From assembly GCF_014648055.1 (NCBI RefSeq), contig NZ_BMQJ01000008.1:152751-216750 (forward strand): a DNA stretch of 64,000 nucleotides, given 5' to 3'. Made by a program: the position numbers and the translations under genes. This stretch comes from Streptosporangium pseudovulgare. Lineage in GTDB: Bacteria; Actinomycetota; Actinomycetes; Streptosporangiales; Streptosporangiaceae. Below are positions 16,461 to 24,911 of the stretch, in pieces (within the stretch, counting starts at the first letter, position 1; each line of letters starts with the position of its first letter). Under the pieces are notes generated by a model. The model ran no database searches and was not told the origin of the DNA. It saw nothing but the letters and a program-made list of their open reading frames with translations.

Positions 16461-18400
16461 CGGGGGAGACGCAGGCGCCCGAGCGGCTGGGTCCTTACCG
16501 GCTGCTCAGGCAGATCGGCGAGGGCGGGATGGGGGTCGTCCACCTTGGGCTGGACGAGGACGGCCGCGAGGTGGCGGTCAAGGTGCTCCACCCACACGTG
16601 GCCGCCGACCTCAAGGCCCGCGACCGCCTCACCCGCGAGGTCGAGACCATGCGGCGGGTGCGCAGCCCGCAGGTCGCCGAGGTCGTCGACGCCGAGCTGA
16701 CCGGCAGGCAGCCCTACATCGTCACCCGCTTCGCGCCGGGCCGCACGCTGGAGGACATCGTCCTCACCGACGGGCCGCTCGACGCGGACGAGGTGATCAG
16801 GCTCGCCCGGGGCCTGTGCGCGGCGCTGGTGGCGATCCACGCCGCCGACGTCGTCCACCGCGACCTCAAGCCCGCCAACGTGATGATCGTCGACGGCGAG
16901 CCGCTGGTCATCGACTTCGGCATCGCGCACCTGGTCAACGCCACCCGGCTGACCCAGACCGGCATGTTCGTCGGCACGCCCGGCTATCTCGCCCCGGAGA
17001 TCATCCGTGACTCCGAGATCACCCAGGCGGCCGACGTGCACGCGCTGGCCTCGACGGTGTTCTTCGCCGCGACCGGCAAGCCGCCGTTCGGCACCGGCAG
17101 CTTCGAGGTCGTCTGCTTCAACATCATGGAGGGCCGGGCCAACATCGACCAGGCCCCCGTCTGGTTGCGCGGCTGGCTCCGCCGGGCGCTGGCCGTCGAC
17201 CCCGTCGCCCGGCCGAGCGCCCAGGAACTGCTCCGGATGGCCCGCGAGCTCGACCCCACGGCCACGGTCCTGCACGAGACGCCGCCGCCCGCCGACGGCG
17301 GCACCCGCGTCCTCGACGCCGACGGCACCCGGGTCCTGGACGCCGACGGCGCCTCGACCCTGCCCGGCGGCGGGCCGGTGTCCCCGCCGAACGGCACCCG
17401 CACGCTGCCGCGCGGCGACGACTACGCCGACCTGCTGCCGCCGGTGGAGTACGCCAGGCCCGAACGGCGGAGCCGGCCGTCCCGCCCCGAGCCGAGCCTG
17501 ACCCCGGAGGGGATCGCCCCGTACGTGCCGGCCACGCCGCCTCCTTACGCCGCGGCTCCGACGCGGCGGGGCGGCCACCCGCCGCCTCCCTACCCCGACC
17601 AGCGGGTCGCCGGCTACCCGCCGCCCCCGCCGACCGGGCAGCCCCAGCCGTACGCCCCGCCGGCCCAGGCCCGGCCGCACACCCCGCCGGACGCCCGGCC
17701 CCGGCCGCAGGAGCGCGCTCCGTACCGCACCGGGCATCCGCTGGCCGCGGCGCTGCTGCTGACGATCCTCGTCGGGCTGGCCTGCGTGCGCCCGGTCATG
17801 GTGAGCGCCGTCGCGCTGGTCGCGGTGCTGTGCCTGCGGGTGGGCGAGTACCTCTTCGGGGACCTCGCCGAGCGCCGTTCGGTGCGCGGCGGCAGCGCGG
17901 CCGACCCGCTGCTGGCGGTGCTGGGCACGCCGTGGGCGCTGGTCAAGGCGGCGCTCGCCACCGTGATCACCGCCCCGCTGGCCGCGATGTTCGGCATGTG
18001 CGTGTGGGGCGCGCTGCGGTTCGGCGCGCATCTGGGACCCAACACGGCCGCCGCCTACGCGGCCGGCGGGTTCGTGGCCGGGCTGTTCGTGCTGCCCGGC
18101 GGGGGCAAGCCGCGCCGGGCCGTCGCCCGCACGCTCACCGCCTCCATCCGCAGCCCCGGGGCGGCGATGGTGACCACGATCATCCTGGGCACGCTGGCGT
18201 TCTTCGCGGTGATGGCCGTGTTCACCGTGCACCCGTCCTTCGCGCCCTGGAAGCCGCCGACCCAGGTCATCGACCAGCTCACCCTGGAATGGCAGAACCA
18301 GGTGAACCGCGGGAAGATGGGCGTGCTCGACCTGGTCGGCGGTCTCGTCGACGACCTGCTGAACAGTCTGGGGCTGGGTTTCGTCACCTTCTGGAAGTGA
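16457..18400 (+). CDS. Membrane-anchored Ser/Thr protein kinase 2 of 3
   Basis: 647 residues from ATG 16457 (ATGA overlap with kinase 1). The kinase domain at ~10-270 has GEGGMGVVHLGLDEDGREVA, VKVLHPHVAADLKARDRLTR, HRDLKPANVMI, DFGIAHL and GTPGYLAPE, all catalytic residues present. Two tandem TRVLDADG repeats follow near 280, then a Pro/Tyr-rich linker (TPPPYAAAPT, PPPYPDQRVA). The C-terminal third has hydrophobic stretches (AAALLLTILVGLACVRPVMV; FAVMAVFTVHPSF) and a soluble tail. The kinase domain is close in sequence to those of its neighbours, pointing to tandem duplication followed by divergence of the membrane part. It may cross-phosphorylate with kinases 1 and 3. Confidence 0.88.
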   Translation: MTGETQAPERLGPYRLLRQIGEGGMGVVHLGLDEDGREVAVKVLHPHVAADLKARDRLTREVETMRRVRSPQVAEVVDAELTGRQPYIVTRFAPGRTLEDIVLTDGPLDADEVIRLARGLCAALVAIHAADVVHRDLKPANVMIVDGEPLVIDFGIAHLVNATRLTQTGMFVGTPGYLAPEIIRDSEITQAADVHALASTVFFAATGKPPFGTGSFEVVCFNIMEGRANIDQAPVWLRGWLRRALAVDPVARPSAQELLRMARELDPTATVLHETPPPADGGTRVLDADGTRVLDADGASTLPGGGPVSPPNGTRTLPRGDDYADLLPPVEYARPERRSRPSRPEPSLTPEGIAPYVPATPPPYAAAPTRRGGHPPPPYPDQRVAGYPPPPPTGQPQPYAPPAQARPHTPPDARPRPQERAPYRTGHPLAAALLLTILVGLACVRPVMVSAVALVAVLCLRVGEYLFGDLAERRSVRGGSAADPLLAVLGTPWALVKAALATVITAPLAAMFGMCVWGALRFGAHLGPNTAAAYAAGGFVAGLFVLPGGGKPRRAVARTLTASIRSPGAAMVTTIILGTLAFFAVMAVFTVHPSFAPWKPPTQVIDQLTLEWQNQVNRGKMGVLDLVGGLVDDLLNSLGLGFVTFWK

Positions 18401-18449
18401 TCGTCCCCCTGCGGCACGATGGGGGGACGCAGGGCCGGAGGGAGTTCGC

Positions 18450-19838
18450 ATGGGAGCACCGGACGGCGAGAGCCTAGGCCCCTACCGCCTGCTGTCCACG
18501 CTCGGGGCGGGCGGCTTCGGGGAGGTCCACCTCGCGCTGGACCCCGAGGGGCGCACGGTCGCGGTCAAGATCCTGCACCCGCACGTCGCGGCCGACACGA
18601 CGGCCCTGGCCCGGCTGGCCCGCGAGGTCGAGACCATGCGGCGCGTCCAGGGGCCGCACGTCGCCGAGGTGCTCGACGCCTCCATGACGGGCCCCCGCCC
18701 CTACCTCGTCACCCGTTACGTGCAGGGCCGCCCGCTCAGCGCGGTCATCGCGGACGGAGCCGTCGAGGGGGACGGCCTGGCGCGTCTGGCGTACGGCCTG
18801 GCCGAGGCGCTGGTGGCGATCCACGCCGCCGAGGTCGTCCACCGCGACCTCAAGCCCGCCAACGTGATCCTGACCGACGGCGAGCCGGTGGTGATCGACT
18901 TCGGTATCGCCTGCGCGCTCGACTCCGTCTCGGTCACGGCGTCCGGCGCGGTCCTGGGCACGCCCGGCTACCTCGCGCCCGAGGTGCTGGAGGGCGCCGA
19001 CGCCGGTCCCGCGGCCGACCTGTTCTCGCTCGGCGCGACGCTGGCCCACGCCGCCACCGGCCGCCCGCCGTACGGCGTCGGCCCGCCCTCGGCGGTCGGC
19101 TACCGCGTCGTCCACCACGATCCCGACCTGGAGGGCGTGCCCGGCTGGCTCGCGCCGCTGCTCGCCGGGTGCCTGCGGCGCGACCCGTCCGCCCGGCCCT
19201 CGGCGTCCGAGCTGCTGGCCGTGCTGGAGGCCGAGCCGCGGGTGGCCGCACTGCCCGCACCGCCCGCCCGGCGGGTCCGCCCCGCGCTCGCCGCCGGGGT
19301 CGCCGAGGCGCGGGCGGCGGAGGCGCAGGCCACTGGGCTGCGGGGGGCGGAGGCGCAGGCCGCCGGGATGCGGGCGGCGGAGACCGGCGTCGCCGACGCC
19401 GCCTTCCGTGAGCCGGGGGGCGGCGCGGCCGGGGGCGGGCTGCACGGCCTGGTCACCCGCGAATGGCGTCCCGGGCGGAGACGGCCGCCCGGCCGGCCCT
19501 CGCCGGAGGAGCTGCGCGAGCGCCGCCGCGCCGTACTGCACCGCCGCTGGGTGATCGGCACCGGGCTGCTGGCCGCGCTGGCCGCGGCGACGGCGCGGAA
19601 CCCGCTGCCCGAGGTGTCACTGCTGCTGCTGTCGGCGTACACGCTGGCGGTGACCGTCGACGCGGGGGTCGCGATGTTCGCCCGGAAGAACCGCGGGCGC
19701 GCGTTCCTCGACCTGGGCGGCATCGCCGGGACCCTCGCGCTGTGGGCCGCGCTCGGCGCGTTCTTCAGCACCCTGACCCTCGCGCTGGCCCTGGGAACCG
19801 TCGTCCTCGTCGTGGGGGCGATCCTCCTGGGCTCCTGA
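18450..19838 (+). CDS. Membrane-anchored Ser/Thr protein kinase 3 of 3
   Basis: 462 residues from ATG 18450, with GGAGGGAG upstream. The kinase domain at ~8-270 has GAGGFGEVHLALDPEGRTVA, HRDLKPANVIL, DFGIACALDS and GTPGYLAPE. The linker is short and Ala-rich, with a duplicated segment (EAQATGLRGAEAQAAGMRAA). The C-terminus carries four hydrophobic segments (WVIGTGLLAALAAAT, VSLLLLSAYTLAVTVDAGVA, GIAGTLALWAALGAFF, TLALALGTVVLVVGAILLGS) and ends right after the last one, so there is no extracellular sensor domain. It lies 49 bp after kinase 2, probably in the same transcript. Confidence 0.88.
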   Translation: MGAPDGESLGPYRLLSTLGAGGFGEVHLALDPEGRTVAVKILHPHVAADTTALARLAREVETMRRVQGPHVAEVLDASMTGPRPYLVTRYVQGRPLSAVIADGAVEGDGLARLAYGLAEALVAIHAAEVVHRDLKPANVILTDGEPVVIDFGIACALDSVSVTASGAVLGTPGYLAPEVLEGADAGPAADLFSLGATLAHAATGRPPYGVGPPSAVGYRVVHHDPDLEGVPGWLAPLLAGCLRRDPSARPSASELLAVLEAEPRVAALPAPPARRVRPALAAGVAEARAAEAQATGLRGAEAQAAGMRAAETGVADAAFREPGGGAAGGGLHGLVTREWRPGRRRPPGRPSPEELRERRRAVLHRRWVIGTGLLAALAAATARNPLPEVSLLLLSAYTLAVTVDAGVAMFARKNRGRAFLDLGGIAGTLALWAALGAFFSTLTLALALGTVVLVVGAILLGS

Positions 19839-20183
19839 CACCCCGGAGCCCGGGGAGCTTTTCGCCGCGGGCGAATCCCGGGTGAGGCTCCCGCGTCGGC
19901 GGAACATAGTTCGGTTAGGGTGGTGGGACACCGGTCGGAACGAAGGTCGATCGTCGGGTGAACAGCACACTGCCTGGCGGTTTGCACCTAAGCTACCGAT
20001 GGGTAACATGATGTCGGGAGCCGGCGGGCGCGCGCCGGACCGGACATCCCACTGTCACGCCGCCCTCGGGCACCTGGCAGTCTTGGCATCACGTGCACGT
20101 GCCCCGCGTGTGCGTACCGCACATCCGGCGCCAACCGCAAGGACGCGGTGGCGTACGCGAACACGGGAGGTCGGCCACCGGCC
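19839..20183. other. Intergenic region with the etfBA promoter
   Basis: 345 bp without a supported gene. The central part (about 19900-20010) is AT-richer and contains the promoter/operator at 19982-20009. The leader from there to the etfB ATG at 20184 is about 170 nt with no recognised riboswitch fold. GGGAGG lies about 14 nt before the ATG, a long spacing. Confidence 0.5.
19982..20009 (+). promoter_or_regulatory. Candidate etfBA promoter with overlapping operator
   Basis: TTGCAC (19982-19987), a 16-bp spacer and TAACAT (20004-20009) form a plausible vegetative promoter. The palindrome TACCGATGGGTA (19994-20005, arms TACC/GGTA) sits in the spacer and touches the -10, where a repressor would block RNA polymerase. 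TetR-type regulators of fatty-acid catabolism use sites of this kind, but the regulator here is unknown. Confidence 0.45.
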
Positions 20184-20963
20184 ATGAACATCGTCGTCTG
20201 CGTGAAGCAGGTCCCCGACACGGCGACCGAGCGCAAGCTGAGGTCCGATGACAAGACGCTCGACCGCGACGCCGCCGACGGCGTCATCAACGAGCTGTGT
20301 GAATACGCGGTCGAGGAGGCGCTGCGCCTGAAGGAGGCCCACGGCGGTGAGGTGACGGTCCTCACCATGGGTCCCGGCAAGGCCACCGACACCATCCGCA
20401 AGGCCCTGGCCATGGGCGCCGACAAGGCGGTCCACCTGGTGGACGACGCGCTGCACGGCTCCGACGCGCTGGGCACCTCCTACGCCCTGGCGCAGACCCT
20501 CAAGAAGATCGGCTTCGACCTGGTCGTGCTCGGCTCGGAGTCGACCGACGCCCGCACCGGCGTCCTCGCCGCCATGCTGGCCGAGCGCCTCGGCGTGCCG
20601 CAGCTCACCTTCTCCAACAAGGTCGAGGTGAACGGCGAGACCATCACCGCCCAGCGCGTCACCGACTACGGCTACGACCGGGTCGAGGCCTCGCTGCCCG
20701 CCGTCGTCTCCGTGGTCGAGAAGATCAACGAGCCGCGCTACCCCTCTTTCAAGGGCATCATGGCCGCCAAGAAGAAGCCGGTCACCACGCTCGGCATCGC
20801 CGACGCGGAGATCGACGCCTCCCAGGTGGGCCTGGCCAACTCCTGGAGCGAGGTCGTCGACTTCGCCGCCGCCCCGCCCCGCGCGGCCGGCACCATCGTC
20901 AAGGACGAGGGCGACGGCGGCGTGAAGACCGCCGACTTCCTCGCGTCGAAGAAGTTCGTCTGA
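20184..20963 (+). CDS. etfB: Electron transfer flavoprotein beta subunit
   Basis: 259 residues from ATG 20184 (MNIVVCVKQVPDTATERKLR), the usual EtfB N-terminus. The ETF signature DLVVLGSESTDARTGVLAAM near 113, the ETF-beta loop LTFSNKVEVNGETITAQRVT, and PAVVSVVEKINEPRYPSFKG, then IMAAKKKPV, are all family-typical. It binds AMP and, with EtfA, shuttles electrons from acyl-CoA dehydrogenases to the membrane quinone pool via ETF:quinone oxidoreductase. etfA follows after 18 bp on the same transcript. Confidence 0.96.
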   Translation: MNIVVCVKQVPDTATERKLRSDDKTLDRDAADGVINELCEYAVEEALRLKEAHGGEVTVLTMGPGKATDTIRKALAMGADKAVHLVDDALHGSDALGTSYALAQTLKKIGFDLVVLGSESTDARTGVLAAMLAERLGVPQLTFSNKVEVNGETITAQRVTDYGYDRVEASLPAVVSVVEKINEPRYPSFKGIMAAKKKPVTTLGIADAEIDASQVGLANSWSEVVDFAAAPPRAAGTIVKDEGDGGVKTADFLASKKFV

Positions 20964-20981
20964 GGACGGGGGTCAACCGAA

Positions 20982-21935
20982 ATGTCTGAGATTCTCGTTC
21001 TCGTCGAGCACGTCGAGGGCCAGGTCAAGAAGGTCACGCTCGAACTGCTGACGCTCGCCCGCAAGCTGGGCGCGCCGTCGGCCGTCTGGGCCGGTCCCGG
21101 ATACACCGCCGAGGCCCAGGCCCGGCTGGCCGAGCACGGCGCCGAGAAGGTCTACGTCGCCGACTCGGCCGACATCGCCGACCACGTCGTCGCGCCCAAG
21201 GCCGAGCTGCTGGCCCAGCTCGCCACGGAGAAGTCCGCCGCCGCGGTGCTCGTCGCCGCCACGGCCGAGGCCAAGGAGATCGCGGCCCGCCTGGCGATCA
21301 AGCTCGACGCCGGCATCCTCACCGACGTCGTCGGGATCCAGGACGGCATGGTCGCCGAGCACTCGATCTTCGGCGGTGGCGTCAACGTCCGGGCCCGGGT
21401 GACCAAGGGCCTCCCGATCATCGCCGTCCGTCCCAACTCCACGCCGGTCGAGCCCGCCGCGGGCGCGGGCGCCGAGGAGCGGGTCTCGGTGGCCGTCTCC
21501 GACGCCGCCAGGGCCGTCCGGGTCGTCGAGCGCGTCAAGGAGGAGAAGGGGGCCCGTCCGGAGCTCACCGAGGCCGCGATCGTGGTCTCCGGCGGGCGCG
21601 GCGTGGGCTCGGCCGAGAACTTCTCGATCATCGAGAAGCTCGCCGACTCCCTCGGCGCGGCGGTCGGCGCCTCCCGCGCCGCCACCGACGCCGGCTGGTA
21701 CCCCCACCAGTTCCAGGTCGGCCAGACCGGCAAGACCGTCTCGCCGCAGCTCTACATCGCCGCGGGCATCTCCGGTGCCATCCAGCACCGGGCCGGCATG
21801 CAGACCGCCAAGACGATCGTCGCGATCAACAAGGACCCCGAGGCGCCGATCTTCGAGCTGGCCGACTTCGGTGTCGTGGGCGACCTGCACCAGGTCGTCC
21901 CGCAGCTGACCGAGGAGATCGCCAAGCGCAAGTGA
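20982..21935 (+). CDS. etfA: Electron transfer flavoprotein alpha subunit
   Basis: 317 residues from ATG 20982 ([20 protein letters not shown]). The C-terminal FAD-binding domain is complete: [60 protein letters not shown] and [20 protein letters not shown]. It carries the FAD of the ETF heterodimer. It is followed after 35 bp by a strong hairpin terminator, so the operon probably ends here. Confidence 0.96.
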   Translation: MSEILVLVEHVEGQVKKVTLELLTLARKLGAPSAVWAGPGYTAEAQARLAEHGAEKVYVADSADIADHVVAPKAELLAQLATEKSAAAVLVAATAEAKEIAARLAIKLDAGILTDVVGIQDGMVAEHSIFGGGVNVRARVTKGLPIIAVRPNSTPVEPAAGAGAEERVSVAVSDAARAVRVVERVKEEKGARPELTEAAIVVSGGRGVGSAENFSIIEKLADSLGAAVGASRAATDAGWYPHQFQVGQTGKTVSPQLYIAAGISGAIQHRAGMQTAKTIVAINKDPEAPIFELADFGVVGDLHQVVPQLTEEIAKRK

Positions 21936-21970
21936 CGCGCGGCCCGCGAGGCGGGCACGGAACCCGGGAA

Positions 21971-21994
21971 GGCGCCGCACACGCGTGCGGCGCC
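21971..21994. terminator. Hairpin terminator after etfA
   Basis: GGCGCCGCAC and GTGCGGCGCC form a 10-bp perfect stem around the loop ACGC, and TTCTCG follows. It lies between the etfA stop and the end of the convergent antitoxin gene, so it may serve both strands. Confidence 0.75.
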
Positions 21995-22022
21995 TTCTCG
22001 CGTCCCCGGGGCCGCCACGTCC

Positions 22023-22352
22023 TCAGGCGACTCTGACGGAGTGCGGGCCGACGCTGATCGTCACGTCGACATGCCCGCCCAGCGCGGCCGCGTAGGCCCG
22101 GAGGGTCTCCAGCTCCATGGTGTCGATGTCGCCGTTCTCGATCTGGGATACCCGCGACTGGGAGATGCCGAGTGCGGCGGCGACCTCGGCCTGAGTCTTG
22201 CCCAGCGCTTTGCGCAGTTCCTTCAGGTGATGACCGGCCACGTACGCGTTCAGTGCGGCTTCGGCGGTCGCCTGCCGTTCCGGATCGGCCAGCTCGGGGT
22301 GCAGCCGGTGAGCCTCGGCCTTGACCTCCTGCCAGCGGCGTGCGGGGCTCAT
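22023..22352 (-). CDS. XRE-family antitoxin (HigA-like) of a toxin-antitoxin pair
   Basis: 109 residues from ATG 22352, which overlaps the toxin stop by ATGA. A helix-turn-helix of the Cro/C1 type is visible: [20 protein letters not shown], then [20 protein letters not shown] and [14 protein letters not shown]. The tail [11 protein letters not shown] is the usual short strand after the HTH in HigA-like antitoxins. It probably binds the toxin and represses their shared promoter upstream of 22720. Confidence 0.85.
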   Translation of the reverse strand: MSPARRWQEVKAEAHRLHPELADPERQATAEAALNAYVAGHHLKELRKALGKTQAEVAAALGISQSRVSQIENGDIDTMELETLRAYAAALGGHVDVTISVGPHSVRVA

Positions 22353-22720
22353 GGCGTCTCCTCCCTCTTCTCCGCGCGGTACTCCACATACCGGGACTTG
22401 GCCAGGGGGATCGCTTCGTCGTACCACCGCGACCACCTGCCCGCCTTGTCCCCGGCGACAAGGAAGATCGCCTCCCTGTCGGGATCGAAGACGAAGATGA
22501 TTCTAATCTCCGACCGCCCTCGTGAGCCTGGGCGAAGCTCCTTGAGGTTGCTCAGATCGTCATCCACCAACGTGTCCACCAAAGGCCGCCCGAGGGTGGG
22601 GCCGATCTCCGCCAACCGGTCGATCGCCTTCTCGACGAGGGCTGCCGAGTCTGGATCGCTCTCACACAACTTGAGGAACCACGAATCCACCGGTTCCAGT
22701 AGGACGATCTCCCAGGTCAT
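22349..22720 (-). CDS. RelE/HigB-like toxin of a toxin-antitoxin pair
   Basis: 123 residues from ATG 22720 (MTWEIVLLEPVDSWFLKLCE). The gp49/HigB pattern is present: VEKAIDRLAEIGPTLGRPLV, then SNLKELRPGSRGRSEIRIIF and VFDPDREAIFLVAGDKAGRW. Such toxins are ribosome-dependent mRNA interferases. The C-terminal WYDEAIPLAKSRYVEYRAEK with a basic helix fits the family. Gene order toxin-antitoxin, with an ATGA overlap, supports a type II module. Confidence 0.85.
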   Translation of the reverse strand: MTWEIVLLEPVDSWFLKLCESDPDSAALVEKAIDRLAEIGPTLGRPLVDTLVDDDLSNLKELRPGSRGRSEIRIIFVFDPDREAIFLVAGDKAGRWSRWYDEAIPLAKSRYVEYRAEKREETP

Positions 22721-22858
22721 GCCAGGAATATAACTCTGAGCTCATATCTTGTCCGGAGCTTCGGCGATATGGAAGGGCCCTACCTGACTTTCCTGGGTTC
22801 CGGGGGCGCCGTCCCGTACGGCGAGGCGTGCGGGACGGCGGCCGGCGCGGTGGCCGGG

Positions 22859-24055
22859 TCAGGCGGCCATGGAGAGTTCGCGGTCGGGGGTGTCGGCCGG
22901 GGTGGCGGGGACCCGCGTGCCGGCGCGCGGCAGGAACCGCGCGGCCGCGGCGATCAGCAGGCCCAGCACCACGGCGATGCCGAGCGCGGTCCGCAGCGTG
23001 GCGACGTCGGAGATGAAGCCGATGACGACCGGGCCGAGCAGCAGCCCCGCGTACCCCATCGCGCCGGTCTGGGCGATGGCCGGGCCGGGGTTGGCGACGG
23101 CGCCGCCCGCCAGGGACAGGGCCATCGGGGAGATCGTCGCCACTCCGATGCCCACGAGGAACATGGTGGCGATGGCGACCATGGCCGTCGAGGCGGTGAG
23201 GACGACGGCGAACATCGCGGCGGTCACCAGCCCGGAGACCATGAGCATGCCGCGGGCGCCGAAGCGGGCCCGGACCCGGTCGCCGCCCAGGCGGCCGAAC
23301 AGCATGCCGGCCTCCAGCACCGGGTAGCCCAGTGCGGCCAGCGCCTCGGGGGCGCCGACCACGTCGCGCAGGTACAGGCCGTTCCAGTCGGCGACCGTGC
23401 CCTCCACCATGAAGGCGCAGAACGCGATCGCGCCGAGCAGGTAGACCACCGGCGGCATCCGGTGACGCGTCCCGGCCTGGCCGTCCTCGACGACGACCGG
23501 GTCGGGCAGGTAGGTGCGGCTGATGACGACCAGCAGGGGCAGCGAGACCAGGGCGATGAGGGCCAGGTGCGCCGTGGACGACAGCCCCGCGGCGATGGCC
23601 GCGGTGCCGAGCAGGCCCGCGGAGATCGCCCCCACGCACCAGCCGGCGTGCATGCCGTTCATCAGCGGGCGGCCGTAGGCGCGCTCGACGGCCGAGCCCT
23701 GCGCGTTCATCGCGACGTCCACGGAGCCGAACGCCATGCCGAAGAGCCCGGCGGTCACCAGCAGCAGGGGGTACGTCGGCGCGAACGCCAGCAGGGCGAG
23801 GGTCGCCGCACAGAGGGGAGCGCCGATCCGCAGCACGCTCCGGCTGCCGAAGCGCGTCATCACCCGGCGCATGGACTGCATGGTGACGAGGGCGCCCAGC
23901 CCCCACACCAGCAGCGTCACGCCGACCGACGCCTCGGACAGGCCGAGTTTGTCGGACAGCGCGGGGATGCGCACGGTCATCGATCCGCACATCAGTCCGG
24001 CGAGCACGAAGGTGAGAACGGCACCGGTACGGGCCGTCCTCAGGGCGCGGGTCAT
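22859..24055 (-). CDS. MFS transporter (YbjJ/FucP-like group)
   Basis: 398 residues from ATG 24055, with AAGGAG 7 nt upstream; upstream in-frame codons run into unrelated basic sequence. Twelve hydrophobic segments are expected (AVLTFVLAGLMCGSMTVRIP; VGVTLLVWGLGALVTMQSMR; ...). The first repeat has RRVMTRFGSRSVLRIGAPLC, an MFS motif-A-like loop, and GMAFGSVDVAMNAQGSAVER, characteristic of the YbjJ-type group of proposed sugar or metabolite exporters. It lies 140 bp downstream of a TetR gene on the same strand, which probably controls it. Confidence 0.82.
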   Translation of the reverse strand: MTRALRTARTGAVLTFVLAGLMCGSMTVRIPALSDKLGLSEASVGVTLLVWGLGALVTMQSMRRVMTRFGSRSVLRIGAPLCAATLALLAFAPTYPLLLVTAGLFGMAFGSVDVAMNAQGSAVERAYGRPLMNGMHAGWCVGAISAGLLGTAAIAAGLSSTAHLALIALVSLPLLVVISRTYLPDPVVVEDGQAGTRHRMPPVVYLLGAIAFCAFMVEGTVADWNGLYLRDVVGAPEALAALGYPVLEAGMLFGRLGGDRVRARFGARGMLMVSGLVTAAMFAVVLTASTAMVAIATMFLVGIGVATISPMALSLAGGAVANPGPAIAQTGAMGYAGLLLGPVVIGFISDVATLRTALGIAVVLGLLIAAAARFLPRAGTRVPATPADTPDRELSMAA

Positions 24056-24195
24056 CACGGGCTCCTTACATGAATGTCGTTGAACGTCGTCGTCGATCGG
24101 CACGCACGAGCGGGCCGCCTCCGCGCGGGCGGAGACGACCGCGGGCGCGATCGGTGGTGTGGGGGGTGTGCGCAGGGGCCGCGGGAGCGGGTCGC

Positions 24196-24702
24196 TCAGG
24201 CGGGCAGCAGCGCCAGCAGGCGCCGTTTCAGCTCGTCGTAGCGCTCGTCGTCGTACAGGGCCGGGTCGTGGCTGACCACGTCCCACAGCCCCTCGCAGGC
24301 GAGCCGTACGATCTGCGCGGCGACCGGGTCGGGCTCGTCGTCCAGCCCTTCGCGGTGCCATCTGGCCATCGCCTCGCGCAACGGGGCGAGGAGGAGGAGG
24401 TTGCCGGACGCGCCGGTGACCACGGCCCAGCGCCGCAGCCTGCCGGTCCGCACGGCCTCGAACGTGGCGGCCAGGTAGTTCTTGGTGTAGGTGTCGTGGC
24501 CCTGGGCGGCGACGAGCTGGTCGAAGTCCTCGATGAGGCGCTCGACCATGCCTTTGATCAGGGCTTCTTTGGAGTTGAAGTGGTAGAGCAGGCCGCCCTT
24601 GCTGCATCCGGCCCGCTCCGCGACGGCGGCCAGGGTCAGTGCCCCGGCGCCCTGGTCGCCGAGGAGGTCCTCCGCCGCGTCCAGTAGCTCTTCCCGTCGC
24701 AT
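24196..24702 (-). CDS. TetR/AcrR family transcriptional regulator upstream of MFS gene
   Basis: 168 residues from ATG 24702 (MRREELLDAAEDLLGDQGAG). The HTH is LTLAAVAERAGCSKGGLLYH, followed by FNSKEALIKGMVERL. The C-terminal part has PDPVAAQIVRLACEGLWDVV, typical of TetR_C ligand domains. There is no Shine-Dalgarno sequence; a -10 TACAGT ends 7 nt before the ATG, which fits a leaderless mRNA. A near-perfect 22-bp palindrome overlaps that -10, so autorepression is likely, with the MFS gene as second target by read-through. Confidence 0.85.
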   Translation of the reverse strand: MRREELLDAAEDLLGDQGAGALTLAAVAERAGCSKGGLLYHFNSKEALIKGMVERLIEDFDQLVAAQGHDTYTKNYLAATFEAVRTGRLRRWAVVTGASGNLLLLAPLREAMARWHREGLDDEPDPVAAQIVRLACEGLWDVVSHDPALYDDERYDELKRRLLALLPA

Positions 24703-24709
24703 GACATCT

Positions 24710-24739
24710 ACTGTACCGTCCGGACGGTTCAGCAAGCAA
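24710..24739 (-). promoter_or_regulatory. tetR promoter, probably leaderless
   Basis: On the minus strand TTGCTT (24739-24734), 18 bp, and TACAGT (24715-24710) are followed by 7 nt and then the ATG of tetR. This spacing places the start of transcription at or next to the start codon. Confidence 0.5.
24711..24732. promoter_or_regulatory. 22-bp palindromic operator over the tetR promoter
   Basis: The core ACCGTCCGGACGGT is a perfect 14-bp palindrome. Symmetry extends to 22 bp (CTG...CAG ends) with one mismatched pair. It covers the -10 and the spacer of the tetR promoter, the classical place for TetR autoregulation. Confidence 0.7.
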
Positions 24740-24911
24740 ACGTGGCGGTTGTGACGCGCGTGACACTCGTGGCGGCCGTGGTGACCGCGATGGACACCGG
24801 GGGCCGCCGGCGGCCCCCGGGGAGCGGCGGGGACCGCCGAGACGGCGCTCGTCCGGGCGCGGATACGCTTGGGAGGGCCGGAGAACAGGGGCCGGGGAAG
24901 GGAGCGCGGTC

